DNA of 64,000 nt from Trypanosoma brucei gambiense DAL972 (Eukaryota; Euglenozoa; Kinetoplastea; Trypanosomatida; Trypanosomatidae), in NCBI RefSeq assembly GCF_000210295.1, contig NC_026739.1, positions 344,262 to 408,261 of the forward strand, in the 5' to 3' direction. Position 1 is the stretch's first letter; every line of letters begins with the position of its first letter. The position numbers and the translations under genes were made by a program. Below are positions 51,985-61,282 of this stretch, in pieces. The notes beneath the pieces are model-generated. The model had not been told where the DNA came from and made no database searches. It saw only the letters and a list, made by a program, of their open reading frames with translations.

Positions 51985-53667
51985 CTACGGTGTCACACGC
52001 TGCGGGTCGCGCGGGAAGAGCGACGTCAGACGTACGTTGTGTAAACCAAGGTACAACATTACCACGCGCTCGAGTCCAACACCAAATCCACCATGCGGCC
52101 ATGCTCCAAGTCTGAAGGAGTCCACGTAGTCGCTGACAGGTCCAAGATCCACTTGCAGCGACTGGGCGCGTTGGAGCAGCAAGGAGGCATCGTGAATACG
52201 CTGTGCACCACTTGATATCTCCTCGCCTCGGATAAACATGTCAAACGAGTTGGTGAAACGCTCATCATTGGGGCACGGCATCGTGTAGAAGGGCCGCGCA
52301 GCCGATGGAAACCGGTCCGAAATGAAGAAGTCCACCCCGTAGCGCTCCTTGACCAACTTGCCAAGGAGTTTTTCGTTGGTGGTGTTTATGTCATCAGTTG
52401 GGTCCAGCTTAGTTTCCAGTACGGTATTTAGTAGCGCAACACAGTCCGGATAATTAATGCGAAGCATGCGAAGGTTGCTATTGCGAACACGCGCCTTGTA
52501 CGTGTCGGTTGGCTCCGTGTCCTCTTCAATGGCACCGACACCTAACTCTTTCATGCGTTCTGCTGACATCTGCCACACAAGTGGTTCGAACGGGTACTGC
52601 CGCTTGATGGCCTCCAACTCCGCGTTGTGTCCTGACAGGCGCTCAAACATGTGACAGAAGAGCTCTTCAGCCAAGTCAAGCACTTCGTAATAGTGCTCAT
52701 TGATCCGCATCTCCACGTCAAGTCCCACAAACTCCGTCAGGTGGCGGTGGGTGTTGCTGTTCTCCGCACGGAACACAGGCCCCACCTCAAAAACTCGCTT
52801 CAAATCACCCTGAAGCGCAATCTGTTTATAAAGTTGCGGAGACTGCGCCAAATATGCGTCACGGTTGAAGTACCCCAGCTTGAAGACGTTGGCACCACCC
52901 TCGCTCGCTGTCGCAATGATCTTTGGGGAATGAATCTCCACAAATTCGCTGTCAATGAGAAACTGACGGAAGTACTGCCCTACCCGAGATTGGATTCTGA
53001 ATATGGCATTGGATGCGGGGGAACGGAGGTCCAACCAGCGGCACGCAAGGCGCGTATCGAAGTTGATCTTAATGCCTTCCTCATCCTCACGGCGGGAAGC
53101 GTCAGCGAGTGTAAACGGGAGCACGCGCAGCGCTTCACTCACTACATGAATGCGATTAATCCTTAATTCGATGTCCTGTTGCGAGGTGGACGTAATAGGT
53201 TGAGCTGCAATACATACGGTTCCTTCTACATCGACAACAGACTCGCACGGCAGTTGACCGATAAAATCCACCATCTCCTTCGGTACCTCCTCCGACACGG
53301 CAGCCATAGCCTGAAGGGAGTGGACTCCATCGCGCAGCACAGTGAATGCAAGCTTCCCCTTCTTCCGTGTTGTGTCAACGCGGGCACGAATAGTGACCAC
53401 ACGGTCGGCATCATCCTTCGACAAGACGGCAATATCAGTGAATTTCCTTGATCCATATGTTTTGGATTGCACCAGTGGCGCGGCTCCAAAAACGTCAGCG
53501 AACCTAAGCAGAAGTGCCGCCTTCTCCGCCGCTTTAGCAGCTTCTTCAGCTAGGCGGGCTGCCTTTCGGGCTTCTTTCTCGTTTTGCTTCTTGTTAGTGC
53601 TTTTAGGCGCATTTGCTGTGGTTGCTTCATTGGCGCCCGTGTTGTCTGATTGAGCGGGGTCCGACAT
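51985..53667 (-). CDS. AspRS1: aspartyl-tRNA synthetase (class IIb, cytosolic type)
   Basis: A 560-aa enzyme from the ATG at 53665-53667 (the frame opens 7 codons earlier at TTG). It attaches Asp to tRNA-Asp. A Lys/Ala-rich N-terminal helix (about 20-60), typical of eukaryotic cytosolic forms, precedes the OB-fold anticodon domain (about 75-190). Catalytic motif 1 is near FLIDSEFVEIHSPKI, motif 2 FRAENSNTHRHLTEF at about 296-310, motif 3 GVGLERVVMLYLGL near 527-540, and the end is SLFPRDP. No mitochondrial presequence is seen; trypanosomes have a separate mitochondrial AspRS. Confidence 0.95.
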   Translation of the reverse strand: MSDPAQSDNTGANEATTANAPKSTNKKQNEKEARKAARLAEEAAKAAEKAALLLRFADVFGAAPLVQSKTYGSRKFTDIAVLSKDDADRVVTIRARVDTTRKKGKLAFTVLRDGVHSLQAMAAVSEEVPKEMVDFIGQLPCESVVDVEGTVCIAAQPITSTSQQDIELRINRIHVVSEALRVLPFTLADASRREDEEGIKINFDTRLACRWLDLRSPASNAIFRIQSRVGQYFRQFLIDSEFVEIHSPKIIATASEGGANVFKLGYFNRDAYLAQSPQLYKQIALQGDLKRVFEVGPVFRAENSNTHRHLTEFVGLDVEMRINEHYYEVLDLAEELFCHMFERLSGHNAELEAIKRQYPFEPLVWQMSAERMKELGVGAIEEDTEPTDTYKARVRNSNLRMLRINYPDCVALLNTVLETKLDPTDDINTTNEKLLGKLVKERYGVDFFISDRFPSAARPFYTMPCPNDERFTNSFDMFIRGEEISSGAQRIHDASLLLQRAQSLQVDLGPVSDYVDSFRLGAWPHGGFGVGLERVVMLYLGLHNVRLTSLFPRDPQRVTP

Positions 53668-54270
53668 CTGAGAGTAAAAATTCTCCAATTACAGGCGCTA
53701 CCTTCAGGTATAAGAGTACACTAATCAACTGTAAGAAACAAAGTGTCATGGGCAAACAAAGAGAAAGGGAATGGAGAGGTAATCCTGGTCTATTTAATGC
53801 ACATTTAAGCCATCTGTATAAAAGATGCAAGGAGAGTAAAATACAATGTGGAACAGAAAACCAACCAGCTGCTCGGTGTGACCGCATAAATATACCTATA
53901 TATTGGCATACTCCTGAACTTCTCAGGTATGTGACAAAAATAAAAAAAATCACCAAATAATGGGTGGCAATACGTTTTCAATCCCAGGGGAGCCCTTGCG
54001 GACCGACATCGCATACGACGGTCCGCCTGCTCCTAGCCGATGCATCAATGAATGTCACAAAACAGAAGGGTTGTCTGTACTCCCGGAGGCGAAATTGCGT
54101 TGCCACATTTTAAAGCTATCCTGCTCGAGTGACGAGCACACATCCTACCAGGGTAGCGACCCGTGCACTACAAACCCATTTGCTATTGATGGAACACATT
54201 TTAGACATCACAGTAGATCTCTTCGTGAATCCATGATACTCAACAGCACTTCGTAGCAACAATGCCTTTC
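53668..54270. other. spacer with an opposite-strand open frame
   Basis: Besides the AspRS acceptor, the plus strand holds a 98-codon ATG frame at 53960-54256, which I do not call as a gene because every other gene is on the minus strand. The base composition here is more GC-rich than in most spacers. Confidence 0.5.
53729..53778 (-). promoter_or_regulatory. predicted trans-splice acceptor for AspRS
   Basis: Minus-strand tract rich in C and T (53731-53778) ending TTTCTTACAG, with AG at 53729-53730. The 5' UTR would be about 61 nt. Confidence 0.75.
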
Positions 54271-56085
54271 TTATCGACGACGATGGTGCGCACGCGACTG
54301 GGACTGCATAACCCCTTCGTACTTCAGCTTCGGCCACATCTTTTCAATTTCCTTATCATCTAAACTGTCAGCAGAGTCCCTGTGACCACCACCACCACCA
54401 CCACCACCAGCCTGCACGGAGTCCTTCGAACATATAGCGCGCTCCAACTCCAACTCTGTTTGCAAGCGCTTCAGTACCATCTTCCCATCACTATTCCTCT
54501 CCTCCAGAATCAGCCACTCAGATAGGGAATTCACAACGTGAGGCAACCCCATGCGCTTTACATGCTCACGGTGAAAATCTGACAACTTGGGTAGAAGCTC
54601 ATCTTCAGTGATACCTTCCTGAGGAATATACTGGTACAGTTCGAAGGCAATGTCCAGCGGTTGGCGATCGGAAGCACGTCGAATCCGAACTTTTTGGGGA
54701 TCCTTCTCGGTGGGATCGTCCACCACAAAGTAGGACGGATACGAAGCAAGCCAGGCAACTACCTTTTTCGGTAGGGAATATCGCATATCAGGCCTAACAA
54801 GTTCGAGAACCTCCACAAGATTGAGTGTGCGGTTTGAAGGAAATTTATCAAAGAGCTCATTTATCACCTGTATGTGCGTGTACTCATATTGAACCTTCAT
54901 CGCGGTTTGCGGGGCCGCACTTGCGGAGGTGTCACTACCATTCCCTCTAGCGGCACCATCAGAACTGCCTTCGGTGATGACTTCTTTCTTGTCATCACCA
55001 TTCCCCTCCGACGACAGTGATGTTGGATCCTTCTTATGATGAGGAATCCACTTCGCCACCTGTAACATATCTTGTGAAAGTGACAGTGACTTCCCATGAG
55101 CCCGCAGGAAACCTGCAAAGCTCTTAAACTCACGCTTAATCAGCTTTTTTTGGTCTCGTGTGAGCTGCTCATATAGGGAGGTGATATTCACCCACTGTGG
55201 AATGTCACTGCAGCACACCTGCTCCTGCACCATCTTGGCAACATCCGGTATGGGTGAGTTATCGAGCGTGTAATCGTTAAGAGCCAGAGGCGCCAAATGT
55301 GGAGGGCGACGGCGGATCATTCCCTCAATGACCTGAAAATGCTCTGGGAACTTCGATGCGATCGCAACTAACCCACCTTGACAATCGAAATAAGGATGAA
55401 ACAGCACATCCTCAGGAACGCTCTCCTCAACTTGGTCAATAAGCGTAAATTCACTTGGCACAAGGGCCTTTAATCGTTCCAACACCGGCACTCGTTCCTC
55501 CAAGCGCACGTGCACGGCTGGGGGGGCCGCTGCTGGTTTCAACGCAACGCTCCCATTAGATTGCTCAATAGAGTCGAGAGACACAATGTACTCAGGTAGA
55601 GCAACATAGTTGATCACGTCCCCTACGTCTGTCATCACGAACTTCTCATCCGCTGCCCCACGACGTGGATGGTTTAAATCATCACGCAACTTCACATCTG
55701 CACGTACGCCATCGATAACGCGAACATCGAAAAAGAAACGGTACCGCTTAATAAAAGACAAGAAACGGCCACGGCCGATAAAATATTTCCTACTGTCTTC
55801 CGAGAGTATGGCCGCCACACAATGTACGGGAACGTAAAACGTCGGAATGTATTCAATGAACGTCAAGAGAACTTCTTGGGGTGATTTCCACGGCAACGCG
55901 GCGTGTGTCGACGCAACGGCTCCGGGCAACGGTGGAGGCGGGGGGAGTTTCGTTGCGGAACCCAATCGAGTCGGAGTCCCGCGGACATTCGGTAGAGGTG
56001 GGGGGACCCGGCTTGCCGCACCGCGCCGCTGCAATTCTCTCGATGCACATGTAAGAAAACTGCAGCTCCATAAGCACCGCCGCAT
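54271..56085 (-). CDS. putative mitochondrial protein with repeated helical modules
   Basis: A 604-aa protein of unknown function, from the ATG at 56083-56085 (a TTG lies three codons upstream). The N-terminus (MRRCLWSCSF..., Arg/Pro-rich to about residue 60) suits mitochondrial import. Five modules of roughly 70-100 residues share a pattern: an amphipathic helix ending near '..IP' or '..FP', then 'h..W/F-h..YP..F.V', then a basic strand. Examples are FLSFIKRYRFFFDV (about 107), LVAIASKFPEHFQV, FKSFAGFLRAHGKSLSL, VVAWLASYPSYFVVDD and VVNSLSEWLILEER. This looks like a repeated winged-helix-like domain. The style reminds me of kinetoplast RNA-editing or RNA-processing scaffolds, but that is a guess. 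A Gly run (about 558-566) precedes a basic C-terminus. Confidence 0.75.
   Translation of the reverse strand: MRRCLWSCSFLTCASRELQRRGAASRVPPPLPNVRGTPTRLGSATKLPPPPPLPGAVASTHAALPWKSPQEVLLTFIEYIPTFYVPVHCVAAILSEDSRKYFIGRGRFLSFIKRYRFFFDVRVIDGVRADVKLRDDLNHPRRGAADEKFVMTDVGDVINYVALPEYIVSLDSIEQSNGSVALKPAAAPPAVHVRLEERVPVLERLKALVPSEFTLIDQVEESVPEDVLFHPYFDCQGGLVAIASKFPEHFQVIEGMIRRRPPHLAPLALNDYTLDNSPIPDVAKMVQEQVCCSDIPQWVNITSLYEQLTRDQKKLIKREFKSFAGFLRAHGKSLSLSQDMLQVAKWIPHHKKDPTSLSSEGNGDDKKEVITEGSSDGAARGNGSDTSASAAPQTAMKVQYEYTHIQVINELFDKFPSNRTLNLVEVLELVRPDMRYSLPKKVVAWLASYPSYFVVDDPTEKDPQKVRIRRASDRQPLDIAFELYQYIPQEGITEDELLPKLSDFHREHVKRMGLPHVVNSLSEWLILEERNSDGKMVLKRLQTELELERAICSKDSVQAGGGGGGGGHRDSADSLDDKEIEKMWPKLKYEGVMQSQSRAHHRRR
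54386..54412 (-). repeat. Gly codon run
   Basis: A (CCA)n run on the plus strand, coding about nine consecutive Gly near the C-terminus of the 604-aa protein. Confidence 0.85.
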
Positions 56086-56759
56086 GGGTGACAACTGTCA
56101 CTGCGCTCTTAAACTATTATATTACTCCCAGGGTGTGTGTGTGTGTGTGTGGAAATGAAGATGACTGCAGCGCGTCCTCCACCACCTAACAACCCCTATA
56201 TTCCTTCTTAATTCTTTTCTGCAGACGCCAGCCACTGCCGCTGCAGAGTGGGTTCACTAACTCTTCCTTTCTTTTTGCGATAATGAATCCCGCGTAGTGG
56301 GTGAAAGGAAGGAGGAGGAGGGGGCAAAAGACACGTAGAGAAAACATACAGGAGTGCCAATAAACAAACAAGGGAAAAGTTGAGCAATACACAATGAAAT
56401 GAGGTGTTGGGATAGCGGAAAAAAAAATTACTGTTTAAATTAATTCGCATACACGTATATGATTCCTTAACTTTCAACCTTTCATAGCCGCCCTTGCGAC
56501 TGCCACTGCTTACTCACACGTTTCTGGAACTCCTTCACAGAACGTGTCCTCGCATGTTTCGCGCCCACATCAAATAATTAATTATTCGGTCGGATGTGAG
56601 CAAACCCCTAACGCTTAAACTGCCGGTCAATCACAAGTGATCACGCAGCTGTTCAGAGAAAGACTAAAGGGAAAACGAACCACCAATCCGCGGGTGGCCA
56701 AAGTTAGTCGTCCAAGCTGTGCGACAGCACGAGGAGATCTTTAACCACGTGTTTGCTCC
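56086..56759. other. spacer
   Basis: No gene seen. (GT)n at about 56131-56152, purine-rich plus strand at about 56300-56345. Confidence 0.55.
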
Positions 56760-58187
56760 TCAACTGTTCCCTCCTTTCGCCATAACTGGGGATGCATGCA
56801 GCTCTCGGCGAACCTCAGGTGTTATGAGGTAGTGGAAATGCTTTGAGCACACCTGCAGTAGCAGAGCGACCTGCTCAGCGGTAAAGTCTCCCTTATATCG
56901 TTGTGAGAATGAGAGCAGAGTTTGGTGCCAAAGTACTGGCAACTTCTCCTCCTTACTGTGGGATTGTATGAAGCGGTGGAAGTATGCTACAAGGGCGTCA
57001 ATAGCTTGGTATGGCATCGCCATCTTCTTGTCGATCAGTACACGCAGCAGAACCGAGCGAGGACCCGAGAATGGCTGTTGCGCCAACTTGACAATAGTCA
57101 CGGCTGTGGGAACTGGCGGCAAATGCATACGCTGCAGCACACTGGCAACGACCAGGGCCTCCTTCAGCGTACACTCATCGTCAGCTGCAAGTGGGAGAAT
57201 AAATCCCTTATAAAATGCCACTGGTTTAAACAGCGCCTTCCTTATTGCCATGTACAGCGCAGGGTGAAGCTTCTTCTCCGCAGACATGTGCTCGTGCACA
57301 ACGGGTAGGAGCACAGCTGCGTAAAACCGCTGTGCCATGCGCTCGTTAAGGTTCGCAGCGAATATGCGTGTGGCCTGGTACGTGGCGTGAGGTGACCATT
57401 CGTGTGGTTTCGTTAACATGAGCAACTGCTCCCAATTTTTTATGTTCGGCAACACCTTGAACGCTTTCGGCACCTTCCCCGAGGTGTAATTCTTCAGGAT
57501 AGTACCAATAGCAGTGTACACACGCGCAACACGTGGGTCGACACGACTCTCTCCTGTTTCACCCATTCCCTCACACCCGTCACCTGAAGGGGAAGAGGCG
57601 GCTACCTTTCGGGCGTCTTCGCGTTCCTTTATCTTCTCCATAATCATGTCAGCAAGGTTACGGCTTTGCACATGGGATTGAGGTTGAAACTTCTGTAGCA
57701 ACCGTGCTTCCTCATCGTCAATGTCGTACATGTCAACACCCATGTCAATCTCTGACGGAATTTCTGACACAACCGACTCCGCCTCATCGTATTCAATAAC
57801 AATTGGTTCTTCAATCTCATCTTCGTTTTCGTAGAACCTAGCGCCGGCGTCCTCCCCATCTTCCTCGTTTTGTAGATTAACTATGGTAGGGTCGTTGTTG
57901 CAGTCGTCTCCATCGCTACTTTCTTCACCGTGAAGCCCACCACCGTCTTCCTGTTCCTCCGCAGCAATTGCCTCGATTTGCTGGCGTGCGGTTTTGAGAA
58001 TTTTACTGGCCACTCGCCCTGGCAGAACAATTCCACCCTCCAAGTCAACATCTACATCATCTGAAGCTCCCGACGCTTTGCTTTCCACCGCTCCTCGCTT
58101 GGCGCTGGCAAACCGGTCGGCGTGCAGGTCTTCCCCTAGGGGATTTGTGCGGGTGCCGATGCGTCGTTTCTTTTCGCGTCCCGGCAT
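56760..58187 (-). CDS. ENP1: bystin / Enp1, 40S ribosome assembly factor
   Basis: A 475-aa bystin. The N-terminus is basic (MPGREKKRRIG), then acidic, with long Asp/Glu blocks at about 75-165 (low complexity). The bystin domain fills about 215-470, with KAFKVLPNIKNWEQLL, TRIFAANLNERMAQRFY, LHPALYMAIRKALFKPVAFYKGFILPL, VLIDKKMAMPYQAIDALVAYFHRF and ALLLQVCSKHFHYLITPEVRREL. Enp1 binds pre-40S particles in the nucleolus and takes part in 18S rRNA maturation and export. The ATG is at 58185-58187, and an AG at 58208-58209 would give a 5' UTR of about 20 nt. Confidence 0.95.
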   Translation of the reverse strand: MPGREKKRRIGTRTNPLGEDLHADRFASAKRGAVESKASGASDDVDVDLEGGIVLPGRVASKILKTARQQIEAIAAEEQEDGGGLHGEESSDGDDCNNDPTIVNLQNEEDGEDAGARFYENEDEIEEPIVIEYDEAESVVSEIPSEIDMGVDMYDIDDEEARLLQKFQPQSHVQSRNLADMIMEKIKEREDARKVAASSPSGDGCEGMGETGESRVDPRVARVYTAIGTILKNYTSGKVPKAFKVLPNIKNWEQLLMLTKPHEWSPHATYQATRIFAANLNERMAQRFYAAVLLPVVHEHMSAEKKLHPALYMAIRKALFKPVAFYKGFILPLAADDECTLKEALVVASVLQRMHLPPVPTAVTIVKLAQQPFSGPRSVLLRVLIDKKMAMPYQAIDALVAYFHRFIQSHSKEEKLPVLWHQTLLSFSQRYKGDFTAEQVALLLQVCSKHFHYLITPEVRRELHASPVMAKGGNS

Positions 58188-58467
58188 AAGTGGTGATTAG
58201 AAATTCCCTAATTTCCCAATACGCGCGTTCCCCATTCCCCGCAGGAGGTGAGTTTGTTGAAAAAAAATAGAGGTGAAAGGCAGAACAAGGTGGTAGAGTT
58301 AAATATGGAGCGGCGAGTCAAAAAAAAAAAATCATCAGTAAGGCAAGCAGGAGCGAAGGTAAGGACTTAAGGAGATACCAAAGACAGAATTTCCCCAGCA
58401 AACAAGTCATGAAGTGAGGCTAGAGAATAGTAAGCGCGAACAAGAGTGTCATTACCTTCTGCCACAC

Positions 58468-58650
58468 TCAACTTCCAGTGCCATTTACTCCACCTGACTG
58501 CGGTTTAGCATAGGTTGCACTTCTGCCTTCCGCCGCCCCTGGTGACGATACCAATTTATTCGTCTTCGTCAAGGTAAGGCCGCACCTTGCTACTAGGTAA
58601 ACAACGAACACGAGCACACGTGGGAAATTAAAACGTCGTCGCGTGAACAT
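58468..58650 (-). CDS. possible small membrane protein, leaderless mRNA
   Basis: A 60-codon frame with ATG at 58648-58650, preceded directly by a strong pyrimidine tract ending CCCCCACAG, so that the spliced leader would join to the ATG itself. The peptide starts MFTRRRFNFPRV and has one hydrophobic segment (LVFVVYLVARCG), then a Ser/Gly/Lys-rich tail; this would suit a tail-less inner-membrane or ER microprotein. It lies in the 842-bp spacer between bystin and the coiled-coil gene, and another splice tract (58261-58300) follows. No homologue is recognised; translation is unproven. Confidence 0.35.
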   Translation of the reverse strand: MFTRRRFNFPRVLVFVVYLVARCGLTLTKTNKLVSSPGAAEGRSATYAKPQSGGVNGTGS

Positions 58651-58680
58651 CTGTGGGGGAGGGGGGGGAAGGAAGGAACC
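58651..58680 (-). promoter_or_regulatory. predicted trans-splice acceptor abutting an ATG
   Basis: Minus-strand C/T tract (58653-58678) followed by ACAG, with AG at 58651-58652 immediately before the ATG at 58650. Confidence 0.5.
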
Positions 58681-59029
58681 TTCAGAGCGAGAAGAAAGAG
58701 GGTAAATTAAAAATGAAAACACCAAAATAAACGAGTGGTGATGGGAAGACCACTTGTTAGGGGAGAAACCTACATGATCCTCCCATTAACGTTAGCAGGG
58801 GGAGAAATTTGGCCTCCGTAAACTCATCACAAAACAACGGCATTCCACCTCACTCCCAGCGCGCCCCGCTAACACTGCCGTTGTATGAGTGCGTGCACGA
58901 ACATTCACACAGTGTTATCATACGTATATTACATGTATATACGCTTATTTGTGCGAGTCAGCGCATTTGTCAATGCTTTCGGCTACATTTTGGCATTTGG
59001 GCCTGAACTTAAAGCAGAGCATCAACACC

Positions 59030-60550
59030 TTAGGGCGTCTTTTCCAAACGCGGGGGAATCCTGGCGGATTCCTTCGCCTTTCCATTGCGATAACAAAGTA
59101 ACCCCTCTGAGCGACGTAGAAGATCTGTCTGCACCCGGCGCAGCCGCTGCTCCTTTGCAGCCATCTCCGCGTCGCGTTCCTCAAGTATTTTCATCCATGA
59201 TGAAACCTTACGGGTTAGACTCTCAACCTCACCAATGCGCCCCTGCAGCATACTATCGCGCTCCTTATGAGCTTCCAGTTCACTCCTGTACTTCCCCTCA
59301 CGCTTCAGCAAAGCCGACTCCTGTTCCTCCAAGCGGCTCTCTAGTGCGGTCAACACCTTCCGCCTTTCACCAACTTCACGTTGCCGACTTTCTAATTCAC
59401 TGAGGCGTTGCTGAAGAAGACGTTCCTTCCCAGAAACACTTGCCTTTCTTTCGTACACGCGTTGAAATAGCCCTTTGGTGTTCTCACATTCCAAGAGCAA
59501 ATGCTGGATTTGATCAACAATGACAGTTGCGTCATTGTCACGGAGGTCAGAAATCGATGGCTCACCGGACTTCTTATTCCGCAGAGCCCGTTCCTTCTCA
59601 ATTAGCTGGTCACGGGCCTCTGCCAGTTGTCGTCCCTTCTGTTCCTGTGGGAGCGACCGCGGAAAGTGGTCAAAGTCTATTGTGCTTAGCAACTTTCGAA
59701 GGGACTGCTCAAAGAATAACATCTTGTACAGTGTTGACTCCAATGTGGTAAAGACCGCCGCCCCCGGGGGTGGCGTCGGTAGCGGCGCCTGTGCTGAGAC
59801 GGCTTCCAGAAGTTCTTGGCTGTCCCCACGGATGACCACTGACCCCTTCTGCGATCGCGAGTAGGACCTGATTTCTTCATCTTGCGAGTCCTCACCTTCG
59901 TATGACTTTACGTAATAAGTGGTCCAGCTTCCCGAATGTGAAGCAGCGAGCTCAGCGGCGTTTTCTCCGCGTGACAAGGTATGCGCTAAGGTGGGAGACT
60001 GCCTCCCATCGTTTTGGAGTGTATCTCCCGCCGATCCCTCCATTCCCTCTGAGAAGGCCTGCTCGCTCGCACAAGCCTCCTCATAATAATCCTCAGACTC
60101 GCTGAAGCTCAACGTGGAATCATGGTCCTCTCCGGTAATTTCTGAGGTCATCGTCACACTCCGCGATGCGAGATCCCGTTGATGCCCATCTTTTGGTGGG
60201 GAGGGTGGAGGAGGAGGTGCCGCTCGCCGATCGCCACGCCGCGAATCACCACCCACCACACGAGACGATTCAAAATCAGCCGCATTCCCCCGCTCCACAT
60301 GGTACGGATGATCAGTTTTGCTTTTCCTAATGGTATGTAACGAACTATTCACGCCATTATGGCCGACCCTGATTCTTGAAGAGGACGGCGGCGACGCGGA
60401 TTCCCCACCGTTAAAGGAAGTGCCTTCTTCATTGTTAGCAGTCCCAGCGACGACACCCATGGCCTCCACTATTGTGGCGTTGTACATCTCGAGACGCTCA
60501 CGCAACAGTTGAATGCGTTGCGCTGAGGATAAAACCTCCTCCTTCGTCAT
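59030..60550 (-). CDS. hypothetical coiled-coil protein
   Basis: A 506-aa protein I do not recognise. An N-terminal helix (MTKEEVLSSAQRIQLLRERLEMYNATI) is followed by a Ser/Gly/Pro/Asp-rich disordered region (about 40-250) with a PPPPPSPP stretch and several acidic patches. The C-terminal half (about 270-480) is long coiled coil rich in Leu, Glu, Arg and Gln. The last residues are basic. Such proteins are common in the trypanosome cytoskeleton, but no specific role can be read. The ATG is at 60548-60550. Confidence 0.8.
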   Translation of the reverse strand: MTKEEVLSSAQRIQLLRERLEMYNATIVEAMGVVAGTANNEEGTSFNGGESASPPSSSRIRVGHNGVNSSLHTIRKSKTDHPYHVERGNAADFESSRVVGGDSRRGDRRAAPPPPPSPPKDGHQRDLASRSVTMTSEITGEDHDSTLSFSESEDYYEEACASEQAFSEGMEGSAGDTLQNDGRQSPTLAHTLSRGENAAELAASHSGSWTTYYVKSYEGEDSQDEEIRSYSRSQKGSVVIRGDSQELLEAVSAQAPLPTPPPGAAVFTTLESTLYKMLFFEQSLRKLLSTIDFDHFPRSLPQEQKGRQLAEARDQLIEKERALRNKKSGEPSISDLRDNDATVIVDQIQHLLLECENTKGLFQRVYERKASVSGKERLLQQRLSELESRQREVGERRKVLTALESRLEEQESALLKREGKYRSELEAHKERDSMLQGRIGEVESLTRKVSSWMKILEERDAEMAAKEQRLRRVQTDLLRRSEGLLCYRNGKAKESARIPPRLEKTP

Positions 60551-61243
60551 TTCCTATATTCACCAGTTAGGGTCCCGCCACTTTCCTCTCTCTGTTTCCC
60601 TCTTTTTCTTTCTATATGCACGTACGGAAGGGTTTTCTGTGCACTTCCTCTTTCTATAGATGTATGTATGTATATATCTGTATATTCGCACCAACCAACA
60701 AAGTGCTTGATGTTGATATTCCTTTTTATCTATGTTTGTTCGCAAGATTAGCCTGGTGCACCTGCTAAACCTTCTTTCCCCCTTTTTTTCTTCCCTTGTG
60801 AATATGTGGAGGAGAAAGCCTCAGAGTAAGGAAGAAACTGGGAAAATGTTCCCCCGTGTATTGCGCTATCACCTTCCTACTTTTTATACTTCTCGTTATT
60901 TTTCGTTTCTCGATTCTGGTGTCAGAGACGAAGAAGTTGATCTCTCTGGTGCTGCGTACTTCTTTACTCTTTCTACCCACGAAACGGTAACAGGATTAGG
61001 TACTGCAAAAATAGGAAAATAGGACGGGAGGAAAGCAAGCAAGGAAAAAAAAATAAGATTTACGTGGAACGTTTTTCTTCATCGTAGGGAATTATTGGCA
61101 GGGTGTACAAACAAAAAAAAAAAAAAGAAAAACCAACTGAGATACATCTTCCACAAGTCTTCTCCTTCCTCTCTGTATCAAAACAAAGCAGCCAACATCG
61201 TTCAATCACCGGCCTCGAAGTGACCATATGCATTCTGTCCATT

Positions 61244-61282
<39 letters not shown>

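Larger units (their letters stand above)
58188..59029. other. spacer, apart from the possible 60-aa gene
   Basis: Nothing further is recognised outside the 58468-58680 element and the bystin acceptor at 58208-58300. Confidence 0.5.
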
